Position numbers and translations under genes: made by a program
Shown: positions 33,941 to 46,400 of the stretch, one piece after another
Layout: each line of letters starts with the position of its first letter
Position numbering within the stretch: the stretch's first letter is position 1
DNA from: Dentipellis sp. KUC8613
Lineage: Eukaryota > Basidiomycota > Agaricomycetes > Russulales > Hericiaceae
Length of the DNA stretch: 50,864 nucleotides
Reading direction: 5' to 3'
Assembly: GCA_002286715.1 (NCBI GenBank)
Contig: NSJX01000032.1
Span: forward strand, 308,339 to 359,202
The notes under the pieces: generated by a model
Databases searched by the model: none
The model's input: the letters and a program-made list of their open reading frames with translations, nothing else
What the model was told of the DNA's origin: nothing

Positions 33941-36900
33941 TCACACACGCGGCACGCCCTGCACGACCTGCGGATACCTGTCCGCGATCATCTGCATACA
34001 CGCGTACGGTCAGCACAATCAAAAACCGTGCAGCGGCAAAAGGGGACGGAAAGGAAAAGGGAACGGGAAATAAAAAGGGAGCAGCGAATCGGACGTACGC
34101 CGAATAGCTCGGGCGAGCGCACCGCCAGCATCCCGGGGTCTTCTCCCAGCCCGACGAAGCTGTGGCCAGGGCACGGACGCGGGGAAGGACACAAGGTTCG
34201 AGGGGACCGGCGGCGGGTGGGGCGACAAGGTTTGCAGTCAGGTCGACAAGGTTTGCATGCGAAGTTGCGGTCAAAGTTCGACGTTCCATAATTCACGTTC
34301 AACCAGGGAACGACCGAACGACCGAACGACCGAACAAATGAATAGATGGATAGATGGATGAACAAATGAATGCGTCAGTGCCAATCGCCTGATCCGCGAC
34401 ATCGTGAGAGCGAGCGAGCGAGCGAGCGGGGACGTACATCGTCGACACGCCCGCCTCGATCGCCGCCGCGAGGGTCAGCACTGCCGGCCGTCCCCAATTC
34501 CAGTCAGCAAAATGAAACCGAACCCGCGAACTCGCAATCATAACTAAATCGGACTCACGCAGCTGCATGCCGATGACGAACGCGAAGAGCACGACGGGCG
34601 CGGTGTACTGCCCCTCCGCGTTGTACGCCGGGTGCGTGTCTGTCGTGCCGCGTGCCGTGTGCCGCGAGCACCCATCGCAACCGAGTCCGAGTTTAATTTC
34701 AAGTTCAAGTTCAAGTCCGAGCCAGCCACAATCAGCCCAGGTAGCACAAATGGAGACACACGGTGCTCACAGCGCAAATAGAGGTACCCAAACAGCGAGC
34801 ACATCAGGCCCACGGCGTAGGCGCCCCACGTAAGTGCTGTCAACGTCAAAGTGGCGCGAGCGCGTCGCTGTCAGTACTAGTGGCCTGGCATGCATATGCT
34901 AGTAGCCCCAAGGGTCTTCAAGAAAGAGCAGGCAAGGGGGGCAGGGCGGGGGTATTGCAGGGCGGGGGTATTGATGAATGTGGACTTACTCATGCTGACG
35001 AGCGAGTCGTTCACGAGCGCGTCGATGCCTGCGATGCGCACAATCGCCCATTCGTTGTTCGCGTCCGTCAGCGTCGGCGTTGAGTTTATTGTGAGATAAA
35101 TGAGCACCCACCGCGGTCTTTGAACAGCCGCCAGGTGTCCTTCGCCGCTCTGAGGTACGGTTTGCCATAGAGCGCTAGGCGCGATACATATAATTGACAA
35201 TCATCCCCGTCGTCAGCGCGTGCCTGGTCGACCGCGAGCGAGCGCCACAGTCGGCGCAAGAAGCCCATGCAGAATGGACACGCACCGATCTCGATGTACG
35301 CGTATCTGCGGTGACGGAAGCGGATTAGAGTTGGCAACCACATCACGGGGGGAGCGCGGAAGTCCGACGAGGACTCCATATGCGTATGCGTATGCGCGTG
35401 GACGCTGACTGAGGATGACGCACCTGTTGAAGTACTGCACCATGCCCTCGACGCAGCCGATGAAGCACTCTGCGCAGCACGCGAGGCAGGCTTCCACAGC
35501 TGCAAAAAAAAAAAAAAAAAAACACGCGCGAGGCAATGAGGCGGTGCTCCGGATGCTTATTGAGAGCTGAGAATGTGGGATGGGCTTACGGTGTCCGTCC
35601 GCGTCGGCGTTGTTTCTGACGGCTTCGAGGAGCAGACGTAATAGTTCCAGAATCGTCACGATCAGCGAGCCGAACGCGATGGACCCGAGCGAGAGCGTGG
35701 ATGCTCGCAGGAGGGCCGATAGAGTGGGATGGCGGGGCATCAGGCCTTGCTCCTGCGGGCCGTAGTAGTACCAACCTTGGAAAGAAGGGGTGAGTTGCGC
35801 TTTGGCGCAGATGTGAATTGTGATTGGGATACTCACTGCCGTATGGACCACCGGCGAGCGAAGCCAGAGTGATGTTGCCGATGGTCATGGATGTCCAGAT
35901 GTACGAGAAGGTTTCGAAGAAAATGAGGCCGGCGACCGTGCTTGATGAGCAGGACGTTCCTTGGCTGCATGCTGTCCGCCACAAGCGTTAACGCTAACGT
36001 TAACAAACGAAGCATGCAAAGTCAAAATCACTTGCCTGGATTGCCTGGCGTCCATTTTCCATATCTGCATGGCCATGAGTATTCAACGAGGGCTGCACGT
36101 GTATTGACGTACGTGGCAATAACAGTAAAGCTAAACCACCTAGGGCAAAAGACTGTTATCAGCTTTTCGCCGCGTAGACACGATGAATACACTCACACGC
36201 TCAAAGCGGCCTGCAGAAGCAAAGCAAAGAAGGACACCACATATACAGACTTGTGGTGCTTCGACACGTCCATCGTGACTTGCAGAAGCAGGGCGGCCAG
36301 GGGTATACGAGAGCGGTAGCCAAAATAAGCAAATATCGACACCAACGCGATGACGGTGAAAATAATCGCGCCGGCTGCATGCCCAAACGTCCGTCAGAGC
36401 AGTTCTCAAGAATGGAAGACACAGCGGAAGCTCACAGTAGTACTTCGTGATCCAATAATAGACGCATATACCACTACGGGTGATGGGCGGTGAGCGGTTA
36501 GGATGCGGAGGAACACAAAACCCGCCCGCGCACGCACATATTGAGCAGGATCGTCAGGATGAGCGTAAGATGCATGATAAATGTCGTGAATGTCCGCGCA
36601 ATGATGAAGTAGACGGTCGACAGCACGAGGCCAGCGGCCGCCACGAACAGCAACAGGTATACCGTATGCCTACACAAGGCATGGAAGTCAGCAGCGCGGC
36701 CCGAGAAGCTAGAATTTGATAGAAGAAGAACCTGTTCAGCGTGACGGAGCTCCCGGTGCTCGAGCCATTGCCAACGCCGCCCCCGTTTCCGCCATTCGAC
36801 GCGTAGGTCTGGATGGCCATGGCTGACACCACCACAAAGCCCGCGAACTGTGTCGCGGCGGCATTCAAGATCAGCTACCCCACGAAAGATGATTAAGCAC

Positions 36901-37123
36901 GCACCTGCAGAATGAAGAGAATCGCCACGAGCGGGTCATTGAACCTCTTCTTTGGCCTGAAGCGGTCCCCCTGGTACGACGCCTTGTTTTCGCCATAACC
37001 CTGAGTTTCGTACGGCGGCTGCGGCTGCGGCTGCGCAGGTGCATACGCCGGCGTCGGTCCAGGCTGATACTGGGGCTGATACTGGTTGTACTGGGCCTGT
37101 GTTCCCCACTGGGACTGGGACAT
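33941..37123 (-). CDS. PNS1: PNS1 / choline-transporter-like (CTL/SLC44 family) membrane protein
   Basis: Plasma-membrane CTL-family protein; the transport substrate in fungi is not settled. Eighteen exons (minus): 36905..37123, 36732..36847, 36538..36669, 36436..36473, 36197..36374, 36113..36139, 36036..36064, 35837..35971, 35590..35775, 35424..35499, 35286..35305, 35112..35174, 34990..35028, 34771..34836, 34559..34639, 34438..34480, 34099..34159 and 33941..33991, giving 519 aa. The N-terminus is a Pro/Gln/Tyr-rich cytosolic tail (MSQSQWGTQAQYNQYQPQYQ). About ten membrane segments follow. Family blocks: GNITLASLAGGPYGSWYYYGP, LGSIAFGSLIVTILEL, EACLACCAECFIGCVEGMVQ, GKPYLRAAKDTWRLFKDRG, IDALVNDSLVSM and FVGLGEDPGMLAVRSPELF. 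The seventh intron (35972..36035) has a GC donor (CCAG|GCAAGT). Phases agree throughout. Confidence 0.95.
34305..34430. repeat. Short tandem repeats inside a PNS1 intron
   Basis: The intron 34160..34437 carries runs of GAACGACC-type repeats near 34310-34335, GATAGATG repeats near 34345-34355, and CGAG repeats near 34410-34428. At 278 nt it is far longer than the other introns here, and the repeats explain much of the expansion. Confidence 0.75.
34936..34974. repeat. Tandem duplication of a 16-nt unit in a PNS1 intron
   Basis: Two direct copies of a unit of the form GGGCGGGGGTATTG lie next to each other within the intron 34837..34989. They are probably replication slippage with no evident function. 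Confidence 0.7.
35503..35522. repeat. Poly(A)/poly(T) tract beside a splice acceptor of PNS1
   Basis: About 18-19 A on + (T on the coding strand) directly before the acceptor at 35500-35502. It forms an unusually long polypyrimidine tract for the exon beginning CTGTGGAAGCC. Confidence 0.85.
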
Positions 37124-37562
37124 GATGGTCGTGAGCAGAGTGCAAAGGGTGCGCACACACGCGGCGGGCGGGATCTAGTGCGCCGGCGCTTAGCCTGCCA
37201 AGCTGGGCCTAACTGTGGCGATGACGTCACGCGGCGCGCGCCCATCGCGTCTGCATCGGCAACGGCGCGGTCCTGCAGGGTCTGAACGAGGCAGTGAGCA
37301 CCGGAAGTGAAGAGAGAACAAGAAAGAAATATTGAGATTGTCCGTGGCCATGTTTCGCTACAAATGAACAAGCAAATGCAGAGGTATACGAATTACGCTA
37401 GAATATGATACTGGATACTGGACGTGACACCGCGCGCAAGCCGATCCCGACCCTGAGTGCTGTCGATACCAGAACGAAGCAAATACAATATTGCAGACAG
37501 AGTGACAGTAGGATGAACGGAGACGTAGCTTCAATGACGAGAGAGATGAACGGAGATTATGT
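37124..37562. other. Intergenic: PNS1 promoter and PP2C 3' flank
   Basis: 439 nt between two minus-strand genes. No additional gene or clear element was seen. Confidence 0.45.
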
Positions 37563-38971
37563 TCAGTTCTTGCTGCCTTTAGCCTTCACGTCCGCGGGCG
37601 AGTCTCGGAATCGGATGACCATGATCGTGATGTTGTCATTCGTGTACCGCTGGAACGCCTCTTTCACCAGCGTGCCGCAGGCCTCCTGCGGATCCTGGAT
37701 CCGTCGAGCAATGTCGCAGGCCTGCTGGTCATCCAAGACGTCCCAGATCTGAGTAATATCACCCTCGTTAATAAATGCAAGATACATGAAAACACAAAAC
37801 CCACTCACCCCGTCACATGCGAGAATCAGAAACTCGTCCTCATCAATCAGCTCAGTCTCTGTCGTGTACGGCGCGCCGACCACGAACTCCTTCATCGACG
37901 AGTCGCCCAGGCTGCGGGTCACCGCCAGGACGCCATTCACGCGGCCGCTCATCACGAATCCGCCGGAATCCATGATGCGCTTCGCCTCCTGCTTGTCCGT
38001 GCCCTTATGATCGTACGTTAATCTGATCGCCCGTCCGCCGCGGCACAGCACGCCACGAGCATCGCCCGCGTTGGCAACGTACAACACGCGTCGCAACGTC
38101 TGTCCGGGGGGTGGGGTCTGCGGAGGGCCTATTGGCTTGTAGTTCTTGAACGTATCGTTGGGCGAGAGGGAGCGGGGTGTGGACGACGGCGAGCCCTCCG
38201 TGCGGGTCATGCGCCGGAACGCCTTCTTGAGCGAATTGCCCTTTTTGGAGCCATTCGAGTTCGTCGAGTCGTGGTCGGTGCTGGTCGTGCTGGTAGCATC
38301 TGGCTCCGGCAACTGAGAGTCCGATTGGATGGGCTGCAGCTCGGGCGAAGCTTTGGGCAGATTCTGCACGAACGCTTGTGTCCCGTCCGCCTCTTCGAGC
38401 CGTAGAAACGCCGTGACCGCAGTGCAGCCGGAGTGGATCTTGCCCTGCGAATCCTCGGCAATCTTGGACAGAGTGCGGTCGACGTCATGGAACGTCTGGT
38501 TGTAGATGTCGGGGACGGACGTCTCAGGATGCTCGGTGAGTGCCCGAAGGAGATACTGTGATCGCCATGAAGATCGCACGGCAATGCCCACATCGCAGCA
38601 AGCGCACCTCGTGAAAGTGGTTCCCACACCAGTCTGCCGCCTCTGTGCCCGCGTGTCCGTCGAAGATGGCGAAGAAGGCCTGCCCGTGGACGCCCGCGTA
38701 ATCGAAGGCGAACGAGTGCGCATCTTCCATGGTCCGCCTGGCGCCCTTTTCGTCGGCGACCCCGAAAGAGAATGTCGGCTTCTCACGAGACCACGGGTTC
38801 GGGACCTGGAGGCAAATTCAGTGGCATGATTTTGGAAAAGCTGAATCGTCTTACCGTAGCGACATATGACCCGCCGCTAGTGGACGAATGCGCAGCATGC
38901 GAAGCAACGACATCGTCCGACCGCGATGCTTCGGGAATTTCTTGAGGAGGGAGCATGTCAATTTCCGGCAT
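37563..38971 (-). CDS. PP2C-type Ser/Thr protein phosphatase (Ptc-like)
   Basis: Metal-dependent phosphatase, family PPM. Exons 38855..38971, 38608..38805, 37809..38555 and 37563..37748 (minus) give 415 aa. Motifs: RRTMEDAHSF (62-71), FAIFDGHAG (84-92, metal Asp88), SGCTAVTAFL (147-156), VLYVANAGDARGVL, GGFVMSGRVNGVLAVTRSLGD, FLILACDG (Asp353) and NDNITIMVIRF near the end; all metal-binding aspartates are present. A Ser/Thr/Pro-rich insertion of about 90 residues (about 168-258, including KKGNSLKKAFRRMTRTEGSP) splits the sheet between TAVTAFL and LYVANAG, where Ptc1-type enzymes have a short loop. The start is the first ATG (MPEIDMLPPQ); the upstream frame lacks another ATG. The role, possibly in stress-MAPK control, is inferred from the family only. 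Confidence 0.93.
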
Positions 38972-41900
38972 ATTGACGATAGAGATAATGGTTGAGGTAG
39001 AAGGGTCGGGTGAGGTCAAAGTTCGAGTTGAGGTTAAGGGGACGGTGGCCGCGACGGAGGTACAAGCGTGCTATTACAATAGGAGACGCGTCGCAGTTGA
39101 AACACGCGCCACAACCTTAACAAGTGCGCACGCTTGAAGACCTGGGAGGTTTGTAGGGCGAAGAAAACGAATAGCGTCGAGGAGGAGGTGAGGGAGAGAG
39201 TAAGTCGAGCGGACTGGGGCGCTCCAACAGTCACCGAGGCACTCCCCGCCGCGTCACACCACGTGCTCCCCGACCGCCGTCGTCCGTCGGAGTCTCCCAC
39301 CCTCTCCTCGCCTCGCCTGTCCTCTCAGTCTCTCATGCATACCCGTCTCCTCGCTGCTGTCCTGAAAATGTGCCAAACACTACCTCTATAGCAAACTGCT
39401 GCGCAAAGTAAACTTTGTCTCTCACACGCGACTCACGTCCTTCCTCTCTCACGTCAAGGCTCATACAAGCGGACTCGGAATTCGTGGCCTGGCCCCATAG
39501 ACCTCGTCATTTAGGCCAACCCACGAGTTCGTCTTGTTTCAGGACGTCATTGGCAGATAGGACGCGCCATGGACTCGATTGCGTCGGTGCTTCCTGACAC
39601 CGTTCTCCGACCTCCCTACGTCCGCGTTTAATATCCTCTCAATCGAGCCCACATTACCTCCATCTCCTACGATCTACACGACCCTGATTGCGCAGGCGGC
39701 GCACATGATGACATGGGCAGGAGAGTTTTGGTGTTTGCAAAACCAATGATAGGCACTATCGATGCACGCGCGCATGACAGCACGGCCCCTGCTTCTTTGC
39801 CCACAGACTTCGAACGAACCTTGAGCATCAGTCCTCGAACCTCGAACCACGTTCCACAGGGGCCCACAAGTGACCACCGTGCGCACACTTCGAGCACTGC
39901 GCTAGAACGCTTCTCAGCCGCCGCGGCCGGAGCCGAAGCTTTCATGTAAGTCGATGGCGGTGATCCTATCATGCGTATTGAACGCCAGCGGCCTATCAGT
40001 GACCCAGGGGCTCCGACCGACGACTAGGAAGCGAGCGCGGTCGATGGGTGCGCCTTGCAAGCGTTGTCTTCGTGCGGGGGAGTCGTTTCGACCCGTCTTC
40101 GATCGCGCGGTGGGTGGCCCCTCTATAGCCCAAGCCCACTCTTCCTGCTCCGAATTTCCATCAAGCCGCTCGGACCTATGGGTGCCTTTACCACCTTGAT
40201 TTCGCATGAGCTTCTTTTCCGGTCTTTGTTGAACGCAGCCTCTGCCAGGACGAGACGGCGACACCCGGACAGGGGCCACTTGCTTTGCTCTTAGCGCGGG
40301 CCATCTACCGAACTGCTGCGTTCGACTTGGTCCTCGGGCGGGCGAGCGAGCTAGAACGAAAGCCTGGCGCTGGATTCCACCATTCTGGCTTCTTCATTCT
40401 CCCTGTCATCTGCCCCAGATTAATTAGTGCGCTGGCCCTGGTCTGCAGCGAGGGGCGGCGGTCGGTCGGGCGTGGGCGACCCGCAGCGGTGGTGGGCAGC
40501 GACACGAGGCCACAACGTGGTCTGCCCCCCATTGCGCTCGTTCTGCAGATCATCGCGCAGATAGCAAGAAAGGACAATCAGTGAGAACAGTGCGCGCAAA
40601 ATTACGGAATATCGATAGCTGACGCTGCCACGCATGTTTCTTTACGACACACAGAACAGAAGCGTCCGCGCTATCGTGCTATCTACCTGCGGGCGCACGG
40701 CTGCACCAGGCATAGCCCTCCCCAGATGAACATTCGAAGGTGTCCCACTGCGGCAGGGAAGTCGCCCGCCTTCGACCTGGATGCGCGCGGGCGATTGCAG
40801 AAGGCCGCTGGATGCCGAGAGTGCCTAGCCTCTCTCCACTGATGCCGCTCAGGCGCACGATCAGGAACGCAGGGCCCGTATCGCGACATAATATCAGTCG
40901 CGGCTGCCCCTCGTTGCGCACATGCGCACTTGCAGCTACTAACGGGGTCGGCACGTTCAGCCACGCCGCACGTACATTGTCTGTGGAAGAAGCTAAGCCA
41001 TCGAAGAAGCCCCGCGTCGTGCCCCGCGCATGGGCCGTCGCACACGTAACGCGTCACGGACGTCCGGGGAGAAGACAACACAATTCGAACTGCTGCTGCT
41101 GCAGAAGACCGGGATGCGTGCCGCGCGGTGTGGGGCGGGGCGGTCAGCCGCAAACGCATAGGGACTCGGACGCAGTGCTCCTGCGCCCCAGCGGTGAAAT
41201 TGCACAAAAATTACTTTCCTCTGCCCCATCTGCTTCTGCAATCTGCGTCTGCATCTGCATCGGCGCGGGATCTCGTTCACAGGCTCACAGGCCTGATGAA
41301 CCTTGGCTCGCAATGCCGCCGAGACCGGGCGGCTTATTATTAGCTGCGGGCGTGTTCAACGAGCTTCTGTCAGTCCAGTCGAGTGGGTGGTGTCACCGGT
41401 CCCTGCGGGGGCTGCAGCTGGCCATGGAGTCGTAATACATACACGTTGGCACTGCGCGCGGGTGCGGCTTGCCCATGGGGGGTACGCGCAGGCCCCACAG
41501 CGATCGCCCGTTCCGTAACGGGCACGGCGTGAGGTAAACGCTCGCAGCGGCACGCCTCGAAAGTTTTCGGTCGCTACGATCAGGCTGCAATAGCAAATGC
41601 AAATGCAAATGGTGACCTCAATCAACGCCTCGTAACACCGAGCCTAAACGCAAAGTGCATCCCGTTCGCACGCGCCCGTCGAGGGAGCTGACTGCATCAT
41701 AGCCCGCGAACTCAATCCCAATCGGCGCGCTTCTGTGACGGCGCGCGCGTACGGCGGACAAGGCACCTTGCCTATCGCAGTCCAGTCCAGGGCGAGTCCT
41801 CGAGAACGTTGTATTAGACCAGAGTCTCGACGTCAGAGCTAGAACAAGATAGAGGCGAGGGTATCGGTGCAGCTTGGCAAAGCCTATAATTATAGATGCA

Positions 41901-42229
41901 AAGTATGGACAACTAAGGAAAATAAGCATTCTGCCTTCTAAGGCTGGCAGAAGATATCCGTATGCGATAAAGAACATGGTAGGGTATGGGTCGTGACAAG
42001 TTCCGCGATGCAAATAATAAGGTACTACAATATATACGTATACCGACGGGGCTGGACTAGGAACGGACTCACAAGCAACATATAATACTTTCGTGCGAAG
42101 GAGGTAGCAATGTACACAAAACAAGCGAGCATCGATGCGAGAGGCGAGAGCGGCGTGACGTAGCTGGGCTGAAATGAAGCGAAACGAGGCGAGGATGCGG
42201 ATGTAGATGAGGTGACATGCCGTGGGGGT
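38972..42229. other. Gene-poor interval of about 3.3 kb
   Basis: No coding region could be supported on either strand. The longest open frame (40740..41435, +, 231 codons) is rich in Arg, Ser and Cys, has no domain and is overlapped by similar-sized frames on both strands, as expected for GC-rich DNA. The left end carries the PP2C promoter, and the right end (about 42000-42229) the 3' UTR of the zinc-cluster gene. A non-coding transcript or long UTRs cannot be excluded. Confidence 0.4.
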
Positions 42230-43466
42230 TTAGGTGTACCGGGCGTAGCCATCCATGGAAGCGTGGCTGACGAGCATGCGCGAGTGCACGTGCACGGGGG
42301 GATAGTATGAATCAAGCGCGTCATCGTGGGACGCGATAGAAGACTGGTGCCAGCTTCCCGACGACTGATTGGCATCGAGATGGCGGTAGCCAGACCCGTG
42401 GCTCGAGCGCGATATGAGCGGAGGCGAAAGCGGCGGCACGTAGTGATGGGAGTCAGAGTAACGATGATTGACGGAATGGGCGTGCTGGTAGGCAGATGTG
42501 ACCTCGGGGATAGATGAGAGAACAGACGATGGAGAGTGGGTGAGGCTGGAAGAGGCGGAGTGAGACATGCCGGACGACGAGCCGGAGTGAGAGAGGCTGG
42601 AAGATGTTGAGTGAGAAAGACTAGATGGGGAGTGCGAGTGCATGGACGTGTAGTGTTGCTGATGCTGCTGGATACTTGGCAAGGACGTGCTACAGGGAGC
42701 AATTGGTTAAGCAATGCCCAAAGCGAGGACGATGTCAAAGCGTACATAGAGTTCGTCCGGTGGCCGAGGTCGCGCTGGCCGATGTCGTTCGCAGAAGGCA
42801 GTACATGACTGTATGGGTCACTATCAAGGTTCATTGAGCTTCGGTTACGGCAGCGGACACCTGGCACACTGACCTGTTGCGCCTCAAGGCCATCGCAGGG
42901 ATGCCGACTTCGAGAGGCTCGTGCTTGAGGGGTGGAGAGTCGCGCGTCGGTGGTGTGGACGATTCAGAGAGGCCAGACGAGCCAGCTGTAGAGGGTCGAC
43001 GACCGTCGACGGTATGACCCTCCGCACTCCTGGACTTCCGCTTGGTGGAGGTCACAGCTTCGGGCCAGTTGCACTGCAGGGGGTTTCAGCGGCGCAGCAA
43101 TAGCGAACAGCCGGGAACATACCTCGCGTTGCCCGTGCACGCATCGGATGCAGTTCGGCTTCGTCTCGTCACACTATAGCGAGCAAGTCTCAATGGGTGA
43201 GCTGCCACGGCGAAGCGAAGAATGTACCTTGATTTTCTTGACGCGGCATGTTAGGCAGCCGGTCTTGCTGCGCGTGTATTTTGGGCGTCGGCGCGTCTGG
43301 GGCTCTGTCCGCTGGGGACCAATGTAGCCAGTATGGGCCGCCACGCCTTGCTGGCTGGCATAGTACGCGGAGTAGTGGGAGGACGGAGGGCTGAGGCGAG
43401 AGACGGTGAGCAGGATAAAAAAGACGCGAGGCAGAGCGGGACTCACTAAGAGATACTCTCGGCCAT
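42230..43466 (-). CDS. Zn(II)2Cys6 transcription factor
   Basis: Nuclear DNA-binding regulator. Exons 43447..43466, 43228..43390, 43123..43173, 42874..43073, 42746..42838 and 42230..42689 (minus) give 328 aa. The zinc cluster is complete across two exon joins: Cys52, 55, 62, 69, 72 and 79 (CLTCRVKKIKCDETKPNC then IRCVHGQREC), spacing CX2CX6CX6CX2CX6C. It is preceded by a basic stretch (RRRPKYTRSK) and followed by a basic linker (STKRKSRSAEG). The C-terminal half is His/Ser-rich with repeated SLSHS/SSLTHS units. No fungal-specific middle homology domain is present, and the protein is short for this class. The fourth intron is only 35 nt with an AAG acceptor, the least certain join. Target genes are unknown. 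Confidence 0.9.
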
Positions 43467-46400
43467 GGGATTAATGGAGTGTCTGGGAGAAGGTGCGAAG
43501 AGGGCAGACGACATCAGGTAAAGTTAATGGAGACAGCGAGACGGTTATAAAGTGCGAGGAGGGCGCGAGTCGAGCGAATCGAACCAGCCACGGATCACAC
43601 CGACTTGAATCGGGGCTGCGATCGCCGAACACCAGATCTCAGGGTTGCGATGTCATTCCGTGAGCTTCTTACACGGACATTACCAGGAAAAAATAAATTA
43701 CAGACATGCCAGCTGCCCCATGCCTGATCCCACAGCTTGGCGTGTGCCATGCCTTCGCCAGAAGGCATGCACACCTTCTCCGCTGTACTTGAAAGTTCCG
43801 TGGTTCTTCAGCACGAGCTGTACGTGAGTGGGCGAATGCGTCTCTGCACAGGACGAGTGTCGAGAGGGTGCCCGCTGGGGATGCGCAGGGCTGCGACAGG
43901 TTCCGTCCTTGCCGCAGAATGCCGACTGATTTAGCTCATCACGAGCTCGCAAATAATTCGATTTTCCTCCGCATTTGGAAAGAGCGCCTTGCCTGCCTGA
44001 TTGACTTATTTCGTCCGAATGCACCGTTGTCCGTTGATGATTTGTAGTGAGTCTGGACCCTCTTTTCACAATGATTATTTAGTGCAAAAGCCCTTTGTTG
44101 AAAGCAGTCCCCCGTTCCTGTCGTTGCTAAACCACATGCGAAAGAGCGGCGGATAGCCCCGCAGACAAGGACACTTACTGCATGAGGTTGAAGGGCGCGC
44201 CACTGACTATATAATACTCCATCAAGAAGATCCTGTGACGATCCATTCTTTTGATGGTAGCAGCGTCTCTGGAGGAGTGAACTAGAAGGTCGATTACGTC
44301 ATGCGGTACAACCTGAGGAACGTTGACGGAGGCAAACAGCAGTGCTGTCGTTCGCAAGCCCTTCCAGTCAGCCAGATGAATTGAACACGCTACCAGCACA
44401 CCGTAATCGTGCCCAGAAAGCAAAGGCGGAGGCTTCCGATTGACTTATAATCCGGTTTGTAGCCATTGTGCACCCCAATGACCATTGTCTTACACGAGGT
44501 GGGAAAATCAAGGGAAATTTTCAGCGATATCGAAAGGCGCTGCAAAAGGCGAAATCGTACGGCGCGCTGGCGGGCCCATCCCTGGCGATTGTGAAACAAG
44601 CAACGTGTCTCGTCGTGCAATAGAGTCAGCCCGAATCGCAAAGGGAGCGTGCACTTTCGGGATTGTCACCTCTTCTTGAAATCGGCGATGCCCATCGCTA
44701 CCTCTATGATCGTTCTCATCAACGGCAACTCAAAACCGCCATTCAAAAGAGAAGCAGCCGTCGACCCTACTCTTTATTCTTGTTCTGCTCTGTCATGCCG
44801 ATGGTATCGCAGTCTTCCTAGCCAAGTAACCAACTGGTAGTCATCATTGTGATGCACGGGCCTAAGGACCACTCAGGTAGCAGCATGACGCACGTCCTCG
44901 GGCTGAACCTGACCTGATGTCGCGATCGTGGACCGAATACCACGGACCAGGATAGAACAAGGCGCGTTTTGCACCTGTTGGTGTCAATAACCCGGAATTA
45001 TATCCCGAAGCCTGCCCATTACTTGCAAAGACACGACCTATTGATAGCGGTAGGCTTCGCATCATCCGCCCGTCGGCGTTGACCGACCATTCCTGACGAC
45101 TGTAGACATTGAATACCGGAGTGCCGCGGAAGAGAATCTTCAAAGATGCCATGTGCACCGGATCACGCGAGAGGAGGTGCGCGCGAGATTGGTTCTCTGT
45201 CGCCATGGTCAATTGGTCACAGTTCGGTTGACCCTGTACGAGCAGCGTGGATGTTGTACGCTGACAATGCTTTAGAATCGAGCGTATGAAATGAAGAGAC
45301 CAACCTGCGACATCGAAGCTTCGACCACGACGCCAGATCCAAAGCGTACCAAAACGCTTTGGCCGCGCCTAACCTGCGCTTTGATCTTTTAGTGACAGCA
45401 CGAATCTTCGACATGGCACAACTTCGACAACGCACCGCTCGCTTTGCGAGTGCACACCTGGCGATCGGTCGAGCAAGTGAAGACGCAACGAAAAAGCACC
45501 TTGAGCGCACATCGAGATATTCATTCGGCAAGCCCGAGGATCTACCGCGCCGCTGGGCCCCCCGCCCTCGGCCAAGGATCGGGACGCAGCGTTCATCAAC
45601 GACTGCAATGTGGCGTCGCAAAATGAGGGTCTGGCACGCACCTACAAATTGAACGCCGCCAAGCCTGCGGACGGCGCGACGTGCGGCGTGCGAGCGACGT
45701 GCCCAGAACATGAGAACCCGAACGCCGTGTGAGCATGGAAGGAACACTTGATCAGAGCTAGCAGCTAGCTGTCGCGCACCTGTTATATTGGGCTGCGCTG
45801 GCCGCCCCGCCGCCGACGGCGCAGCGGAGGCGAGCGCTGTCGACGTGCGGGCACTGTGCGCGTCGCTGGCGGCGGGCGAGGTCGACATCAAAGCGCGTCG
45901 TGGGCCAAACCGGTCGCACGAGCATTTCTCATCGCAGCCGGCGCCGGCGGCAGGCCCGACCGGGTGGCGGGACAAGCTCTGTGTGGCTGCGAACGCCGGG
46001 CGCCTGGCGCCCCAGATTATAATATTTGCGGCAATCTCGAGATCTCAGTCACACTGATGCCTCCTGCTCCTGATCCTGGACAGCCTTGCCCGCCGCCCGC
46101 CCCCGCGCGCGTTCACATCACCGCGCACCGGTGCGCAAAATGGCGGCAATATTCGTGATATGTGTTCGCCGGTCGAGAAGGTTCTGCTCATATCCAGGCA
46201 TTTTCGGGCCCCCGAAAGCGCACGCACGACTAATAGCCAACGTATGTATGTGTGCGCGACAGCTTCCCTGCACTTCACTACCCCGCCGTCTGAATTGCTC
46301 GGGTTTACGAGGGTGCCCCCTTTGTTGGGGCCCTGCACTTGACCGAGGTGAGCCAGAGTCGTCCCCCCACCGACAGCATCAAAGCTGGATACGCCGATCA

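Noticed and set aside
40740..41435. 231-codon open frame on + in the gene-poor region
   Set aside because: Composition is like random GC-rich DNA, similar frames overlap on the other strand, and no domain was recognised.
44862..45212. 116-codon minus-strand frame that might be a small gene
   Set aside because: No homology recognised and no splice-consistent extension; kept only as a remark under the gene-poor interval.
45217..45975. 252-codon open frame on the minus strand
   Set aside because: No recognisable domain; overlapped by comparable frames on both strands; ends are unrelated to any start context or splice pattern.
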